From Flavobacterium aestivum (GTDB taxonomy: Bacteria; Bacteroidota; Bacteroidia; Flavobacteriales; Flavobacteriaceae): 64,000 bases of DNA. A program made the position numbers and the translations under genes. This document shows positions 8,253-16,831 of the stretch, in pieces; position 1 is the stretch's first letter, and the number at the start of each line of letters is the position of its first letter. Location: contig NZ_CP113977.2 in the NCBI RefSeq assembly GCF_026870175.2, forward strand, positions 496,001 to 560,000, in the 5' to 3' direction. Under the pieces are notes generated by a model. The model was given only the letters and a program-made list of their open reading frames with translations. It was not told the DNA's origin and made no database searches.

Positions 8253-8797
8253 TAAGAATGATAAATTATTTTTTAAAAGGATTCGGTTTTGTCTCCTTAG
8301 GTGATTTTACAAAGAGTGCTTTCGGATTCATTTATACATCAACTTCAATTATTAAAATCGATTTAATCTTGGCTTTTATATTCTCAATTGTTAGTTTTTT
8401 GTTTGGGTTCAATCACCTTTTTTTAATTGCTTACGTTGTCCTTTTGGTTTCAGAATGGTACACAGGAGTACAAGCTTCGCTCAAAAGAGGCGAACGACAC
8501 GAAAGTCGAAAGTTTGGTAGAATGATTTTAAAAATAGCTACTTATTTAGTGCCTATTTACATCTTAAACACTTTTGCCAAAAATGCTGATTTTATCAAAA
8601 TAATGGATATGGAATTAGATCCTTTTGCATGGTTGTATTGGGCGGTTTTACTGGGTATTATTTGGCAATTATTAGTTAGTCTTTTGGAAAATTTAGACAG
8701 TTTAGGTGTCCGTTATGCGAAGACATTAATCCGAATTATCAATAAAAAGTTTTACAAACAATTTGAATTAGACGATGGAGATAATAGCCTTACATAA
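8249..8797 (+). CDS. Phage holin family membrane protein
   Basis: Predicted 182-residue protein with three to four hydrophobic segments at about residues 35-52, 53-72, 90-107 and 122-142. Between the second and third is the charged strip YTGVQASLKRGERHESRKFG. This is the pattern of the toxin-secretion/phage-lysis holin family (EWxxGvxas+krGe), which permeabilises the inner membrane. Its location within the baseplate genes, well before the endolysin gene at 14067, is typical of Bacteroidota prophages rather than of lambda. Confidence 0.75.
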   Translation: MIRMINYFLKGFGFVSLGDFTKSAFGFIYTSTSIIKIDLILAFIFSIVSFLFGFNHLFLIAYVVLLVSEWYTGVQASLKRGERHESRKFGRMILKIATYLVPIYILNTFAKNADFIKIMDMELDPFAWLYWAVLLGIIWQLLVSLLENLDSLGVRYAKTLIRIINKKFYKQFELDDGDNSLT

Positions 8798-9074
8798 TCA
8801 AACTTTAGCAGATATCGCTGTTAGGCATTGTGGAACTATTGGAGCTCTGGTCGAAATAGCCATTCTAAATAATATCAGTATTACCACGGATTTATATGCT
8901 GGACAAATTATTCAGATTCCATCAAAAGATTATGGTAATCAAGAAGTGGTTAATTATTTCGCAACAAACAAGGTTGAACCAGCAACGGCTTTAACCAAAG
9001 AACACATAGCCTTAATAGAAGGGAATTCGGGTATTGGATATTGGATAATTGAAAACAATTTTATAGTACAATAA
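8775..9074 (+). CDS. LysM-type tail protein X-like
   Basis: Predicted 99-residue protein starting inside the end of the holin gene (23-base overlap). Residues 1-55 form a LysM-like module with TLADIAVRHCGTIGALVEIA and the typical end YAGQIIQIPS. Small LysM tail proteins (gpX type) sit in the baseplate/tail tube assembly of contractile phages, which fits the next gene being a baseplate wedge protein. The last 40 residues have no assigned role. Confidence 0.65.
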   Translation: MEIIALHNQTLADIAVRHCGTIGALVEIAILNNISITTDLYAGQIIQIPSKDYGNQEVVNYFATNKVEPATALTKEHIALIEGNSGIGYWIIENNFIVQ

Positions 9075-9916
9075 TGGCTAGAACTGTAGCACAAATACAA
9101 AATTTAATGTTAGCGGATATTGCTTCAGATGATACGTTGACAACGGCGTTAACATCGTCAAGTAAGTACGCTATTTTTAGGCTATTCACATTTATAGTGG
9201 CAACAGCTATATGGATTCACGAAACTTTTTTCGACCAACATACTGTAGAAATTGATACAAAAATATACAATCAAAAATCAGGCAGACCATCATGGTATAG
9301 AGAAATGGCTTTGAAGTTTCAATACGGTTTTGACCTTGTTGCTGATAAAGATTATTTTGATAATGGCACAGCATCACAAGAACAAATTGAAGATTCTAAA
9401 ATTATCAAATACGCTGCTGTAAATGAATCAGATGACGAAAGCAGGCTAATTATAAAAATAGCTGGAGAGGTTGATGGTGTTTTAACTGACTTTACTGACC
9501 CTTCTCAAGTTATAGCGATAAAAGCATATTTCAAAGAAATAAAATACCCGGGCAAAATAACAATCATTAATTATAAGGCTGATCAGCTTTATTTAAATAT
9601 TCAAATTAAACGAGATGCTTTAGTTTTAAATGAAAGCGGAATGAGCATTTTAAACGCTAATTATCCTGTTCGAGAGGCTATTCAGGAATTTATGAAAGAA
9701 CTTCCTTTTGATGGTGATTTGAAGCGTTCGGCTCTAGTGGATAAAATGCAAAAAGTACCAGGTGTTTTGGATGCTACAATATTAAGCGCTGAAAGTTCAT
9801 GGATAGACCCTGAACTGAATGGTTACGCAACTCCACAGCCTATATTCATTTCGAAAGTAGCTGTAAGTGGTTATTTCGAAATAGTAACATTTGACAATAT
9901 TAATTATGTGGTTTGA
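9074..9916 (+). CDS. Baseplate assembly protein J-like
   Basis: Predicted 280-residue protein whose ATG overlaps the previous stop. The N-terminus (MARTVAQIQNLMLADIASDD) and the later segment ESGMSILNANYPVREAIQEF, followed by KRSALVDKMQKVPGVLDATI, match the J-like baseplate wedge family. That family links the central hub to the fibre-bearing periphery. No signal peptide. The following gene starts 11 bases before this one stops. Confidence 0.7.
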   Translation: MARTVAQIQNLMLADIASDDTLTTALTSSSKYAIFRLFTFIVATAIWIHETFFDQHTVEIDTKIYNQKSGRPSWYREMALKFQYGFDLVADKDYFDNGTASQEQIEDSKIIKYAAVNESDDESRLIIKIAGEVDGVLTDFTDPSQVIAIKAYFKEIKYPGKITIINYKADQLYLNIQIKRDALVLNESGMSILNANYPVREAIQEFMKELPFDGDLKRSALVDKMQKVPGVLDATILSAESSWIDPELNGYATPQPIFISKVAVSGYFEIVTFDNINYVV

Positions 9917-10391
9917 TATTAATTGGAATGTCTATGGGGTTCAAAATTTACCCAACAAATGGCGTGATGTAATTTCTATTCAGTTTATAAAAGTGCTACT
10001 ACGACCGATAAATGATATTTATTACAAATGGTACAACTGGCGAATAGAGAACATTTATAAGCTAGAACATACAGGGCAAATATGTTATTCGAGAGGTTCT
10101 TTGAATGACAAATTTGACCCAATTGAAAGGCGTATTTATATCACTGACGGGTTAGAGCATGATACTTTTTACATCTATACAGAGGCGGAAGACAGAACGA
10201 TCTGGTTATATACTGAAGCTGAGAATAAAACAATTTATTTAAGAACGGAAGCCGAAACGGCTGACACAGGTTTGGACTTTATAGTCTATGTGCCTTTAGA
10301 AATTTATAATACACAAAAAGACTCTTTGATAGCTCACATTGAGTTTTATAGGGTAGCGGGTAAAAGATATAAAATTATTACAAATGAATAA
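9906..10391 (+). CDS. Phage tail protein with short TEAE repeats
   Basis: Predicted 161-residue protein. The ATG at 9906 is preferred over a TTG at 9891. It lies where the gpI-like tail protein usually lies, between J and the fibre genes. Residues about 85-125 hold three near-copies of an 11-residue motif (FYIYTEAEDR, IWLYTEAENK, IYLRTEAET), likely a short beta stack. Otherwise no family is recognised, and the tail-fibre connection is from context. Confidence 0.55.
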   Translation: MWFDINWNVYGVQNLPNKWRDVISIQFIKVLLRPINDIYYKWYNWRIENIYKLEHTGQICYSRGSLNDKFDPIERRIYITDGLEHDTFYIYTEAEDRTIWLYTEAENKTIYLRTEAETADTGLDFIVYVPLEIYNTQKDSLIAHIEFYRVAGKRYKIITNE

Positions 10392-11196
10392 AACGAATTT
10401 TGTACAAACGGGCGGATTTCCTTTAAACGCTGAGCGGTTAGAAGAACTAGAAACGGCTTATTCAATTTTTAACGCTTATGGAGCTTTGGCGGGTAACTTC
10501 ACCATTATATCGGGATGCGTTACATCGGGTTCTAATGTTAGCGACGGTTATGTGTATGTAAATGGAGAATTATTGGCTTTTAAAGCTGGAGCGGTTACAC
10601 CAACATCAAGTGTAATTATTATTGAACAAAAGGTAAATCGACCTTTTGAAAATTCAGAGATTAAGACGGTTCACACAATTCGTTATGCCACATTTGGGAC
10701 TGCTGAAACCTCATGGCTTTGGAGTGACTTTAAACGACCAATGGAGACTAAGGAACTAATAGCTGCTTTATTTTTAAAAGCCGATAAAACGACTACTGAT
10801 AATATTTTAACTCGTTTGACGACTGCAGAAGCAAAATTAGCGACTATAGCAGCAGGCGCAGAAGTGAATGTAGCAAGTAACTGGAATGTAACTGATCCGT
10901 TATCTGATGCATATATTCATAATAAACCAACCATTACTAATCCATTCTTGTATAAGGGGTCGGTAACAATTGGAGACCCGGATGGTAAAATAACTAGGAA
11001 TGTTAGCTTTCCAGATGTGGGTACATCAAACTATATGGTATTGGGATGTCTTCATGGAAGAAATGGAAATAGAAGTATAGACATAGGTGAAACCTGGACT
11101 ATTTTCACCAGAACAGAAACTAGTTTTGTTTTAGGTGTCAACGATGTTGGAGGGGTACAAGCATTAGACTTCTATTTTGCAATAGTGGCTCTATAA
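10384..11196 (+). CDS. Tail fibre-like protein 1
   Basis: Predicted 270-residue protein overlapping the previous gene by 8 bases. It begins NKTNFVQTGGFPLNAERLEE, a start seen in tail fibres of Bacteroidota phages. It contains a middle helical segment with coiled-coil character (TTDNILTRLTTAEAKLATIA) and a beta-rich C-terminal part that could be the receptor-facing region. No chaperone or acetylation motif is visible. Which of this and the next gene is the main receptor-binding protein cannot be decided from sequence. Confidence 0.6.
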   Translation: MNKTNFVQTGGFPLNAERLEELETAYSIFNAYGALAGNFTIISGCVTSGSNVSDGYVYVNGELLAFKAGAVTPTSSVIIIEQKVNRPFENSEIKTVHTIRYATFGTAETSWLWSDFKRPMETKELIAALFLKADKTTTDNILTRLTTAEAKLATIAAGAEVNVASNWNVTDPLSDAYIHNKPTITNPFLYKGSVTIGDPDGKITRNVSFPDVGTSNYMVLGCLHGRNGNRSIDIGETWTIFTRTETSFVLGVNDVGGVQALDFYFAIVAL

Positions 11197-11219
11197 ATTA
11201 ATTAATTGTTAAAAATAAT

Positions 11220-12998
11220 ATGGCAACACTAGCACAAATATACGACTGGTTTATGACTAGTAAGAAACCTACGCAAGCGCAATTTTGGGCGACTTGGAGT
11301 AGCTTTTATAATAAAAACGAACCAATACCGCAAAGCTCGATCTCAGGGCTTACAGAGGTTTTGAATGCAAAGACTGAAAACGATCAGTTTAACGCACACA
11401 AAACGGATACAAGCGCTCATGCCGATTTGTTTAACGCCAAAGAAGACAAATCTCAAAAAGGCGTAGCTGGTGGTTATGCTCCACTGAACGATTACATCAA
11501 ATTAGCAAGCCAATATCTCGACATTGTTGATGATTTGACCACGGGAGGTTCCAGTTCCTTAGCGAGTGCCGAAACGGTGAAAACATTAAAAACGCAAATC
11601 ACTGCTATCAATACGTTGCTAACTTCAAATGACATTAATCTTGACACAGTTCAGGAACTTGTTGACGCTATCAAAACGGTGCAAACTTCAATCAGTACAA
11701 TATTAGTTAATGATTTGACTACGGGCGGAACCACAAAGGCTTTGACGGCTGAAATGGGGAAAAGTTTAAAAGCTTTGTATGATAGCCTTTCAACTAACAA
11801 AGTTGATAAAGCAGCGGGTGAGCGACTTATTAATGCGGCTGAAATTACTAAACTTTCAAGTTTGACGAATATTATAACAACAGTTAAATCTATTCTATCG
11901 ACTGCTTTGTCTAGTCAAGATGTGGCAGGATTTGTAACGTACTTAAATGCCTTAACTCCTGTACTTGTCGTTGGAGCTAATGAAATTGTAGAATACAAAA
12001 CAACCGATACAGGGCGGGTATTTAAACTTCTTTTGCGAGGGCGAAGCTTTGGAGTTGGTCAAGCTGCAATTGTTGCAGCGGATGTTATTGAAAGTACGGA
12101 GTTCTTGAGCAAAGATATAAAGTTGAGTAATTACCCATCTACTCGAAATGATGGACAAATACTGACGAATAAAGTTCTTGGTACTGATGTGAATGGGAAT
12201 TTGAAAATGTACACAATTGCTACTGCTCCAGCTCCATATTTGAATGAACTGATACCTGATAGCTACTTGCCTAGTACTACAGGAAATTTTATACTTAAAG
12301 GCGCATTTTTTACGCCTGCTATGACCGTGGTTATTAATGGACAAACTGTTAATTACACCACTTTTATAAATGACAATGAAGTCCATGCAAATGTGACAAC
12401 AGGTGCTGCTGAAGGTCGTTTTAATGTTACATTAAATAATGGTCTCTCAGCTACTTTTAACAATGCATTGTTAATCGTATTGGGCACGGTTTACAAACCG
12501 ATACTTACTGATTGGACAAATTTAACAGGCTCTTTAAATGTAGACACGATAGGCGAGGCTCATTTAAAAGTAGCCAATAACTTAAGCACTGGTAAGTGGC
12601 AAAAATTGATACCTGCTGCACAAAATTTTAAAATGCTTTTTTATATTGATAAATCACCTTTAATTGCCTCATCTCCAGTAGGCTCTTTTGATAATAGATT
12701 ATGTTTGATAAAAGTCAGTGACTCAAGTATTGTTTATGGTGCGGGTGTTTATGGTAGCAACTATGGTAATCCTAATTTCCTGACATACCTGAACAATGCG
12801 TATGTTGATTTTACTAATTATACATCAGGAATTTATCCAATACAATGTGAAATAAGAAGAGTTTCTGGAGAAGTGTTTGTGTATTTAAATGGTGTGTTAC
12901 AACGGCAGTTTGTAACTCAAGCACAAGTTGATATGTACATTCAAGTCAGAATAACAAGTTTTGACATCACCAATATTAAGTATGTAGAAACGACTTAA
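11220..12998 (+). CDS. Tail fibre / receptor-binding protein with IPT-TIG domain
   Basis: Predicted 592-residue protein and the largest visible structural gene. Residues 1-250 are fibre-like, with repeated helical modules containing DDLTTGGSSSLASAETVKTL and later NDLTTGGTTKALTAEMGKSL, a motif recurring in phage and bacterial fibres. Around residues 345-425 is an immunoglobulin-like IPT/TIG domain (NFILKGAFFTPAMTVVINGQ). The last 150 residues look like a jelly-roll or LamG-type binding head. It probably decides host range. Confidence 0.65.
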   Translation: MATLAQIYDWFMTSKKPTQAQFWATWSSFYNKNEPIPQSSISGLTEVLNAKTENDQFNAHKTDTSAHADLFNAKEDKSQKGVAGGYAPLNDYIKLASQYLDIVDDLTTGGSSSLASAETVKTLKTQITAINTLLTSNDINLDTVQELVDAIKTVQTSISTILVNDLTTGGTTKALTAEMGKSLKALYDSLSTNKVDKAAGERLINAAEITKLSSLTNIITTVKSILSTALSSQDVAGFVTYLNALTPVLVVGANEIVEYKTTDTGRVFKLLLRGRSFGVGQAAIVAADVIESTEFLSKDIKLSNYPSTRNDGQILTNKVLGTDVNGNLKMYTIATAPAPYLNELIPDSYLPSTTGNFILKGAFFTPAMTVVINGQTVNYTTFINDNEVHANVTTGAAEGRFNVTLNNGLSATFNNALLIVLGTVYKPILTDWTNLTGSLNVDTIGEAHLKVANNLSTGKWQKLIPAAQNFKMLFYIDKSPLIASSPVGSFDNRLCLIKVSDSSIVYGAGVYGSNYGNPNFLTYLNNAYVDFTNYTSGIYPIQCEIRRVSGEVFVYLNGVLQRQFVTQAQVDMYIQVRITSFDITNIKYVETT

Positions 12999-13010
12999 AA
13001 AACAATAATT

Positions 13011-13652
13011 ATGAGCGCAAAAATAGTATTAGATTATTACTTGGACCAATATCAAACATTAGGTAATACCCTATCAGACATCTCGTTTGATAATCTTTCC
13101 TTTTTGCAAGAAAGGGAACCCGTTTATAACATGAAAGGGCAAAAAGTATCTAAATCATATTATGATAAAAAAGGGAAAGAAGTAGTTAGAATTACTTATG
13201 GCCGTGTTTTTGGCAACTATGAGCACAACGGAAAAGCTTATTCTAATGTGTTTTTAGGACTTCAAAAAACGGTGCATTATATGGATTGGGCGGGTGAAAT
13301 AGCCTACTCCAAGAAAAAACAGCTTTATGCATTCGATTTGCAACCTGTTTTCTTGGGTGATGGTAACGAAACAGTTGTTGGTTTTTCATCCCAAAAACAA
13401 AGACAGATTTTGAAATCGGAACGTTTTAGTGCGGATGATTATTTACAGGCTATGAATCCCCAATTGTATGCAATTTTATATGCTCACTACACCAATCAAT
13501 ACAATGCTTATTTGCGTACTGGCATCAAGACTGAATTTGTAAGCGCTTTGAATGCAGAAGCAAGTATCGATATATTGGCACTTCTAGATAAAGAAGTATA
13601 CGGCTGTGAACCAATGACAGTGAAAGAATTAATAATTATGAATTTACAATAA
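13011..13652 (+). CDS. Hypothetical phage protein
   Basis: Predicted 213-residue soluble protein in the operon, 12 bases after the fibre gene and overlapping the next start (TAATG). I do not recognise the family. It is charged and rich in Tyr and Lys, with a segment KVSKSYYDKKGKEVVRITYG. No signal peptide or membrane segment. It could be a fibre-associated or virion accessory protein, but nothing in the sequence settles this. Confidence 0.5.
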   Translation: MSAKIVLDYYLDQYQTLGNTLSDISFDNLSFLQEREPVYNMKGQKVSKSYYDKKGKEVVRITYGRVFGNYEHNGKAYSNVFLGLQKTVHYMDWAGEIAYSKKKQLYAFDLQPVFLGDGNETVVGFSSQKQRQILKSERFSADDYLQAMNPQLYAILYAHYTNQYNAYLRTGIKTEFVSALNAEASIDILALLDKEVYGCEPMTVKELIIMNLQ

Positions 13653-14050
13653 TGAAAAAAATATTTATAGAAATCGGTCTGTTTATCGTAGCTATACTGG
13701 TTTTTCCTTTGCTGTTTACATTAGGTCTGATTTACACATCAGCAAAACACATTTGGAAATTCGATTACTCATTTTCTAAACAATTCACACCAATACTTAG
13801 AAGTGTAAATTTAATATTGGACGGGTTAGCAAATGCAGGTGCGGGTGAAATGTTAAACGATGTGTACAAGGTATCAGGACTTATTAAATATGGTAAGTGG
13901 TATCAAACAATATCAGCAGTTACTGGATTGCTCTTTATGTATGATAAAGACACTAAGCTGCGTATTTTTCTAGATAAGATTCTAGGCGAAAAACACTGCG
14001 AAACAGCCATCTCAAAAGAAGATCTATTTTATTACGAAAGCGTAAAGTAA
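13652..14050 (+). CDS. Hypothetical phage membrane protein
   Basis: Predicted 132-residue protein with one clear N-terminal transmembrane helix (residues about 6-30) and a soluble remainder with KYGKWYQTISAVTGLLFMYD. It is directly upstream of the endolysin gene and may belong to the lysis cassette, for example as a holin accessory or antiholin. Function is not recognised. Confidence 0.5.
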   Translation: MKKIFIEIGLFIVAILVFPLLFTLGLIYTSAKHIWKFDYSFSKQFTPILRSVNLILDGLANAGAGEMLNDVYKVSGLIKYGKWYQTISAVTGLLFMYDKDTKLRIFLDKILGEKHCETAISKEDLFYYESVK

Positions 14051-14066
14051 AAATCAATCAAAATAT

Positions 14067-14573
14067 ATGAAACCAGAACTATTTGTAAATAATTACCTGC
14101 CACATGCAAAGAAAGTGGAGGCTAAAACAGGAATTTCAGCTGTAGCAACATTAACACAGGCGGCACTTGAATCGGCTTGGGGTGATGTTGCACCAGGAAA
14201 CATGTTTTTTGGGGTTAAAGATACCGATGGTATTAACGGTAATGAGCAGTTAATAACTACTACTGAGTACAGTTCTAGAGCTGATTTGAAGTTCCCGGTA
14301 ATTATATCGATTACTCCAGTAATGCGAAAGGGACGCAAAATGTTTAAGTATGTAGTAAAGGATTACTTTAGAAAGTATCCAACGCCTGAAGAATGCTTTA
14401 ATGATCATGCGCAATTCTTTTTGAAAAACAGTAGATATGCAAAGGCTCTAACCGTAAAGCATGACTACAATAGCTTCTTTGAAGAAATTGCAAAAGCGGG
14501 TTATGCCACTGATCCAAATTATTCCGACACGCTTAAAGCGGTGTCTAAATCGATTGTAAAATTTATTAAATAG
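14067..14573 (+). CDS. Endolysin, GH73-type N-acetylglucosaminidase
   Basis: Predicted 168-residue protein. The GH73/FlgJ-like glucosaminidase pattern is clear: TLTQAALESAWGD with the catalytic Glu at residue 35, then NMFFGVKDT, and a C-terminal FFEEIAKAGYATDPNYSDTL. It should cut the glycan backbone of peptidoglycan at lysis. There is no signal peptide, so release would depend on a holin. The candidate spanin gene starts 5 bases after its stop. Confidence 0.85.
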   Translation: MKPELFVNNYLPHAKKVEAKTGISAVATLTQAALESAWGDVAPGNMFFGVKDTDGINGNEQLITTTEYSSRADLKFPVIISITPVMRKGRKMFKYVVKDYFRKYPTPEECFNDHAQFFLKNSRYAKALTVKHDYNSFFEEIAKAGYATDPNYSDTLKAVSKSIVKFIK

Positions 14574-14577
14574 AAAT

Positions 14578-15156
14578 ATGAAATTATCAATACTCATACC
14601 TTTATCACTATTGGTTTTAGGTTGTAAAACCAAAACGGTTACAGTCGAAGCCTCGAGACAAAAGGAAATCGAAGAAATGCAAAGGCATTTCGATTCTATC
14701 TTTCAGCAGTCGGTAAAGCATCAATTAGATTGGCAAAAAAATCAGTTGGCCATCAATAGTAATTTGGTTTTAACTAGTGTTTCGGAGCTGGATAGTTCCG
14801 GGAATAGAATACCATTTCATTACAAACATTTTGTTGATGGTAATTTGAAAGAAGAAATCTATTTAGAAGGAGGCGAAATCAACACCCAAACTGAAACCAA
14901 AGAGGCTAAAGCCATCGAAAAAAAGGAAGAATCTAAAGTCGAAAAAGGTAGAATTGAGGTTGATGTTGGACAGAAAAAAGCGATCGAAAAAAGCAAGGCA
15001 AAGAAAGCGAAAGTAGCTAAAGTAAAAGGCTTTCAATTTGGCTTTTATGTTTGGTTATTCCTGCTGATTGTAGTAATTATTATACTCAATTGGGTAGCCA
15101 AAAAGTTTAAACTTCCAGATAGGTTTAAATCATTATTCAATACAAAAGGAGGGTAA
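14578..15156 (+). CDS. Candidate unimolecular spanin (lipoprotein with C-terminal TM helix)
   Basis: Predicted 192-residue protein with both anchors needed to span the envelope. It has an N-terminal lipobox LLVLGC with Cys16, and a C-terminal transmembrane helix at about residues 150-173 (FYVWLFLLIVVIIILNWVA) followed by a basic cytoplasmic tail. The periplasmic part contains a helical, charge-rich segment (KEIEEMQRHFDSIFQQSVKH) and a Glu/Lys-rich stretch. This is the design of a u-spanin, which joins outer and inner membrane in one chain and disrupts the outer membrane. The gene follows the endolysin gene with 4 intervening bases, the usual place for spanins. Family membership is inferred from topology and context only. 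Confidence 0.65.
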   Translation: MKLSILIPLSLLVLGCKTKTVTVEASRQKEIEEMQRHFDSIFQQSVKHQLDWQKNQLAINSNLVLTSVSELDSSGNRIPFHYKHFVDGNLKEEIYLEGGEINTQTETKEAKAIEKKEESKVEKGRIEVDVGQKKAIEKSKAKKAKVAKVKGFQFGFYVWLFLLIVVIIILNWVAKKFKLPDRFKSLFNTKGG

Positions 15157-15162
15157 AAAATA

Positions 15163-15276
15163 GTCCTCCGACATTTAAAAACTTTCTCAGGGTATTTTAA
15201 ACTTGACGCACTAAAGGTCGTCGGAGGACATAGGTCTTCTGACTCTTTAGTGCGTTTTGTTTTTTTAACCCTGAGA
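15163..15276 (+). ncRNA. Interleaved inverted repeats: candidate pseudoknotted RNA / terminator
   Basis: Three exact inverted repeats cross each other. A is 15163-15172 with 15220-15229 (10 bp). B is 15185-15193 with 15268-15276 (9 bp). C is 15206-15216 with 15245-15255 (11 bp). C nests inside B, and the second arm of A lies in the loop of C, so A can pair only as a pseudoknot or as an alternative to C. The right arm of C is followed by TTTTGTTTTTTT, so C may terminate the lysis operon. No open frame explains these repeats. Confidence 0.55.
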
Positions 15277-15496
15277 GATGCAAATATACAATCAATAATC
15301 ATCAATCAAAAAGCGAACATGAATAAATGTCGCTAATTATTAAATTAAATTTTAGGTAGAGGAAAGGAACAAACCTTAATAGGTTATTAAGAGAAGAAAC
15401 AGCAACTTTTAACCTAAAAAGAGGTAATTAATCACTTCCTAATATACTATGAAGATAGTGTAAAACAATCAATTACGCAAATATTCAATTAAAAAA
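15277..15496 (+). other. Non-coding leader with small hairpins before the methylase
   Basis: No gene is seen. Two further hairpins are readable. AGCGAACAT pairs with ATGTCGCT (15312-15334, one bulge). An outer stem TTTTAGGT (15350-15357) / ACCTAAAA (15412-15419) encloses AACCT-TAAT-AGGTT (15372-15385). This may be a structured 5' leader of the methylase gene. Confidence 0.35.
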
Positions 15497-16345
15497 ATGA
15501 CACAAAAAAGTAAAAAATTCACACAAGCGCCACTACCATTTATGGGGCAAAAGAGACGGTTTTTAAATCAAGTTAAGAAAGTATTAAGCGGTTGTCCAAA
15601 TGATGCAACATACGTCGATTTATTCGGCGGTTCGGGCTTATTATCACACACTGTTAAGCAACATTATCCATCAGCAAAAGTGGTGTATAATGATTATGAT
15701 AATTATAGGTTGCGTCTTGACAATGTCAGCCATACCAATAGGTTGATAAGTGATATAAGGACTATCGTATCCAACTGTCCAAAAGATAAACGTATCGTGG
15801 AACCTGAACGGGATTTGGTTATCAAAAGAGTACTGCAGGAAGAACAAACAACGGGCTATGTTGACTATATTACTTTGTCGAGTAATGTTCTATTTAGTAT
15901 GAAGTATGTGCAATCATACGCAGAACTGGAAAAGGAAACGCTATATAATTGCGTTAGAATGAGTGATTATAATACTGAAAACTATTTAGAAGGTGTTGTC
16001 ATTGAATCCCTTGATTACAAAGAATTGTTCACGAAGTACCAAGACTATACTAATGTGGTGTTTTTAGTTGACCCACCATACTTAAGTACAGAGGTTGGAA
16101 CGTATAAGAATTATTGGAAATTAAAGGACTATCTTGATGTTCTTGATGTGTTAAACGGTACGAATTATATATACTTTACATCTAATAAATCGCATATAAT
16201 TGAGCTGTGTGAATGGATGGTAAACAAGCCAGCATTATATAATCCTTTTGCTGGTTCAACCACAAGCACAGTAAACAATCAGGTTAATTTTAGTGCCAGT
16301 TATACCGATATAATGTTGCATAAGATAAACTATAAATTTAAATAG
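15497..16345 (+). CDS. Orphan D12-class DNA adenine methyltransferase
   Basis: Predicted 282-residue protein starting at ATG 15497. It has the D12/Dam arrangement: PLPFMGQKRRFLNQV near the N-terminus (substrate/AdoMet region), YVDLFGGSGLLSHTVK (AdoMet-binding motif I), VVYNDYDN, and the catalytic DPPY at residues 192-195. It transfers a methyl group to the N6 of adenine in a short DNA site. No restriction endonuclease is adjacent, so it is probably a phage orphan methylase used against host restriction. A strong terminator follows. Confidence 0.85.
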   Translation: MTQKSKKFTQAPLPFMGQKRRFLNQVKKVLSGCPNDATYVDLFGGSGLLSHTVKQHYPSAKVVYNDYDNYRLRLDNVSHTNRLISDIRTIVSNCPKDKRIVEPERDLVIKRVLQEEQTTGYVDYITLSSNVLFSMKYVQSYAELEKETLYNCVRMSDYNTENYLEGVVIESLDYKELFTKYQDYTNVVFLVDPPYLSTEVGTYKNYWKLKDYLDVLDVLNGTNYIYFTSNKSHIIELCEWMVNKPALYNPFAGSTTSTVNNQVNFSASYTDIMLHKINYKFK

Positions 16346-16374
16346 GTTTTAAACCCTGTTTAAACTAATGAAAA

Positions 16375-16404
16375 AAGCTCTCAAATTGAGAGCTTCGGTT
16401 TTTT
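16375..16404 (+). terminator. Terminator after the adenine methylase
   Basis: AAGCTCTCAA (16375-16384) and TTGAGAGCTT (16386-16395) form a near-perfect palindrome followed by CGG and a T tract. It ends the rightward phage genes. Leftward genes converge here from the other side. Confidence 0.85.
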
Positions 16405-16426
16405 TTGTGTTTTCTCTTAACTAATC

Positions 16427-16831
16427 TTATTGGACGATTTTTTCACTATTATCCTTTTTTTGAGCTAATAGTATCACTGCTATTGATGTTATTATAAAAG
16501 TTCCATATGTAAATACAAACCAAAAATCAATTCTGGCATAGTTCTTTATTAGCCCAGTTGCATACGTTAATGGTAATAATAAAATTAAAAAACAAATAAA
16601 CAAGATTTTATAGTTTTTACTTTTATAGAAAATAACTAAAGCTGTAAGTATTGGTATAAGAATAAGACCTTCCCAAAATATATGTATAGAATTATTAAAT
16701 ATATCATGAAAAGATTGAAACAAACAGAGTGCTATAAAGGCAAAATTTGGAACTGTATTTTCGTCCAATCCAGGTATCAATAAAAAAGTGACTATTGATA
16801 CAATTTTTAAAATATTGATAACTAAGGACAT
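16427..16831 (-). CDS. Small multi-pass membrane protein, partner of the upstream lipoprotein
   Basis: Predicted 134-residue protein with four to five hydrophobic segments (about residues 5-20, 28-45, 52-68, 74-92 and 101-123) and a short charged C-terminus. Its start overlaps the end of the upstream lipoprotein gene by 10 bases, so the two are probably translated as a pair. No family is recognised. A membrane protein coupled to a secreted enzyme-like protein could be an immunity or transport partner, but this is inference. It lies between the methylase terminator and the lipoprotein gene. Confidence 0.6.
   Translation of the reverse strand: MSLVINILKIVSIVTFLLIPGLDENTVPNFAFIALCLFQSFHDIFNNSIHIFWEGLILIPILTALVIFYKSKNYKILFICFLILLLPLTYATGLIKNYARIDFWFVFTYGTFIITSIAVILLAQKKDNSEKIVQ

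Noticed and set aside
11220..12998. Diversity-generating retroelement target in the tail fibre
   Set aside because: No reverse transcriptase, template repeat or adenine-biased variable repeat was seen in the window.
1..15156. A phage-derived contractile injection system or tailocin without a head
   Set aside because: Terminase subunits, a prohead protease and a major capsid gene are present, so this is a prophage with a head, even though a tape measure is not seen.
15045..15305. Leftward 86-residue frame across the inverted repeats
   Set aside because: It overlaps the spanin transmembrane coding region and the repeats, and has no protein-like pattern of its own.
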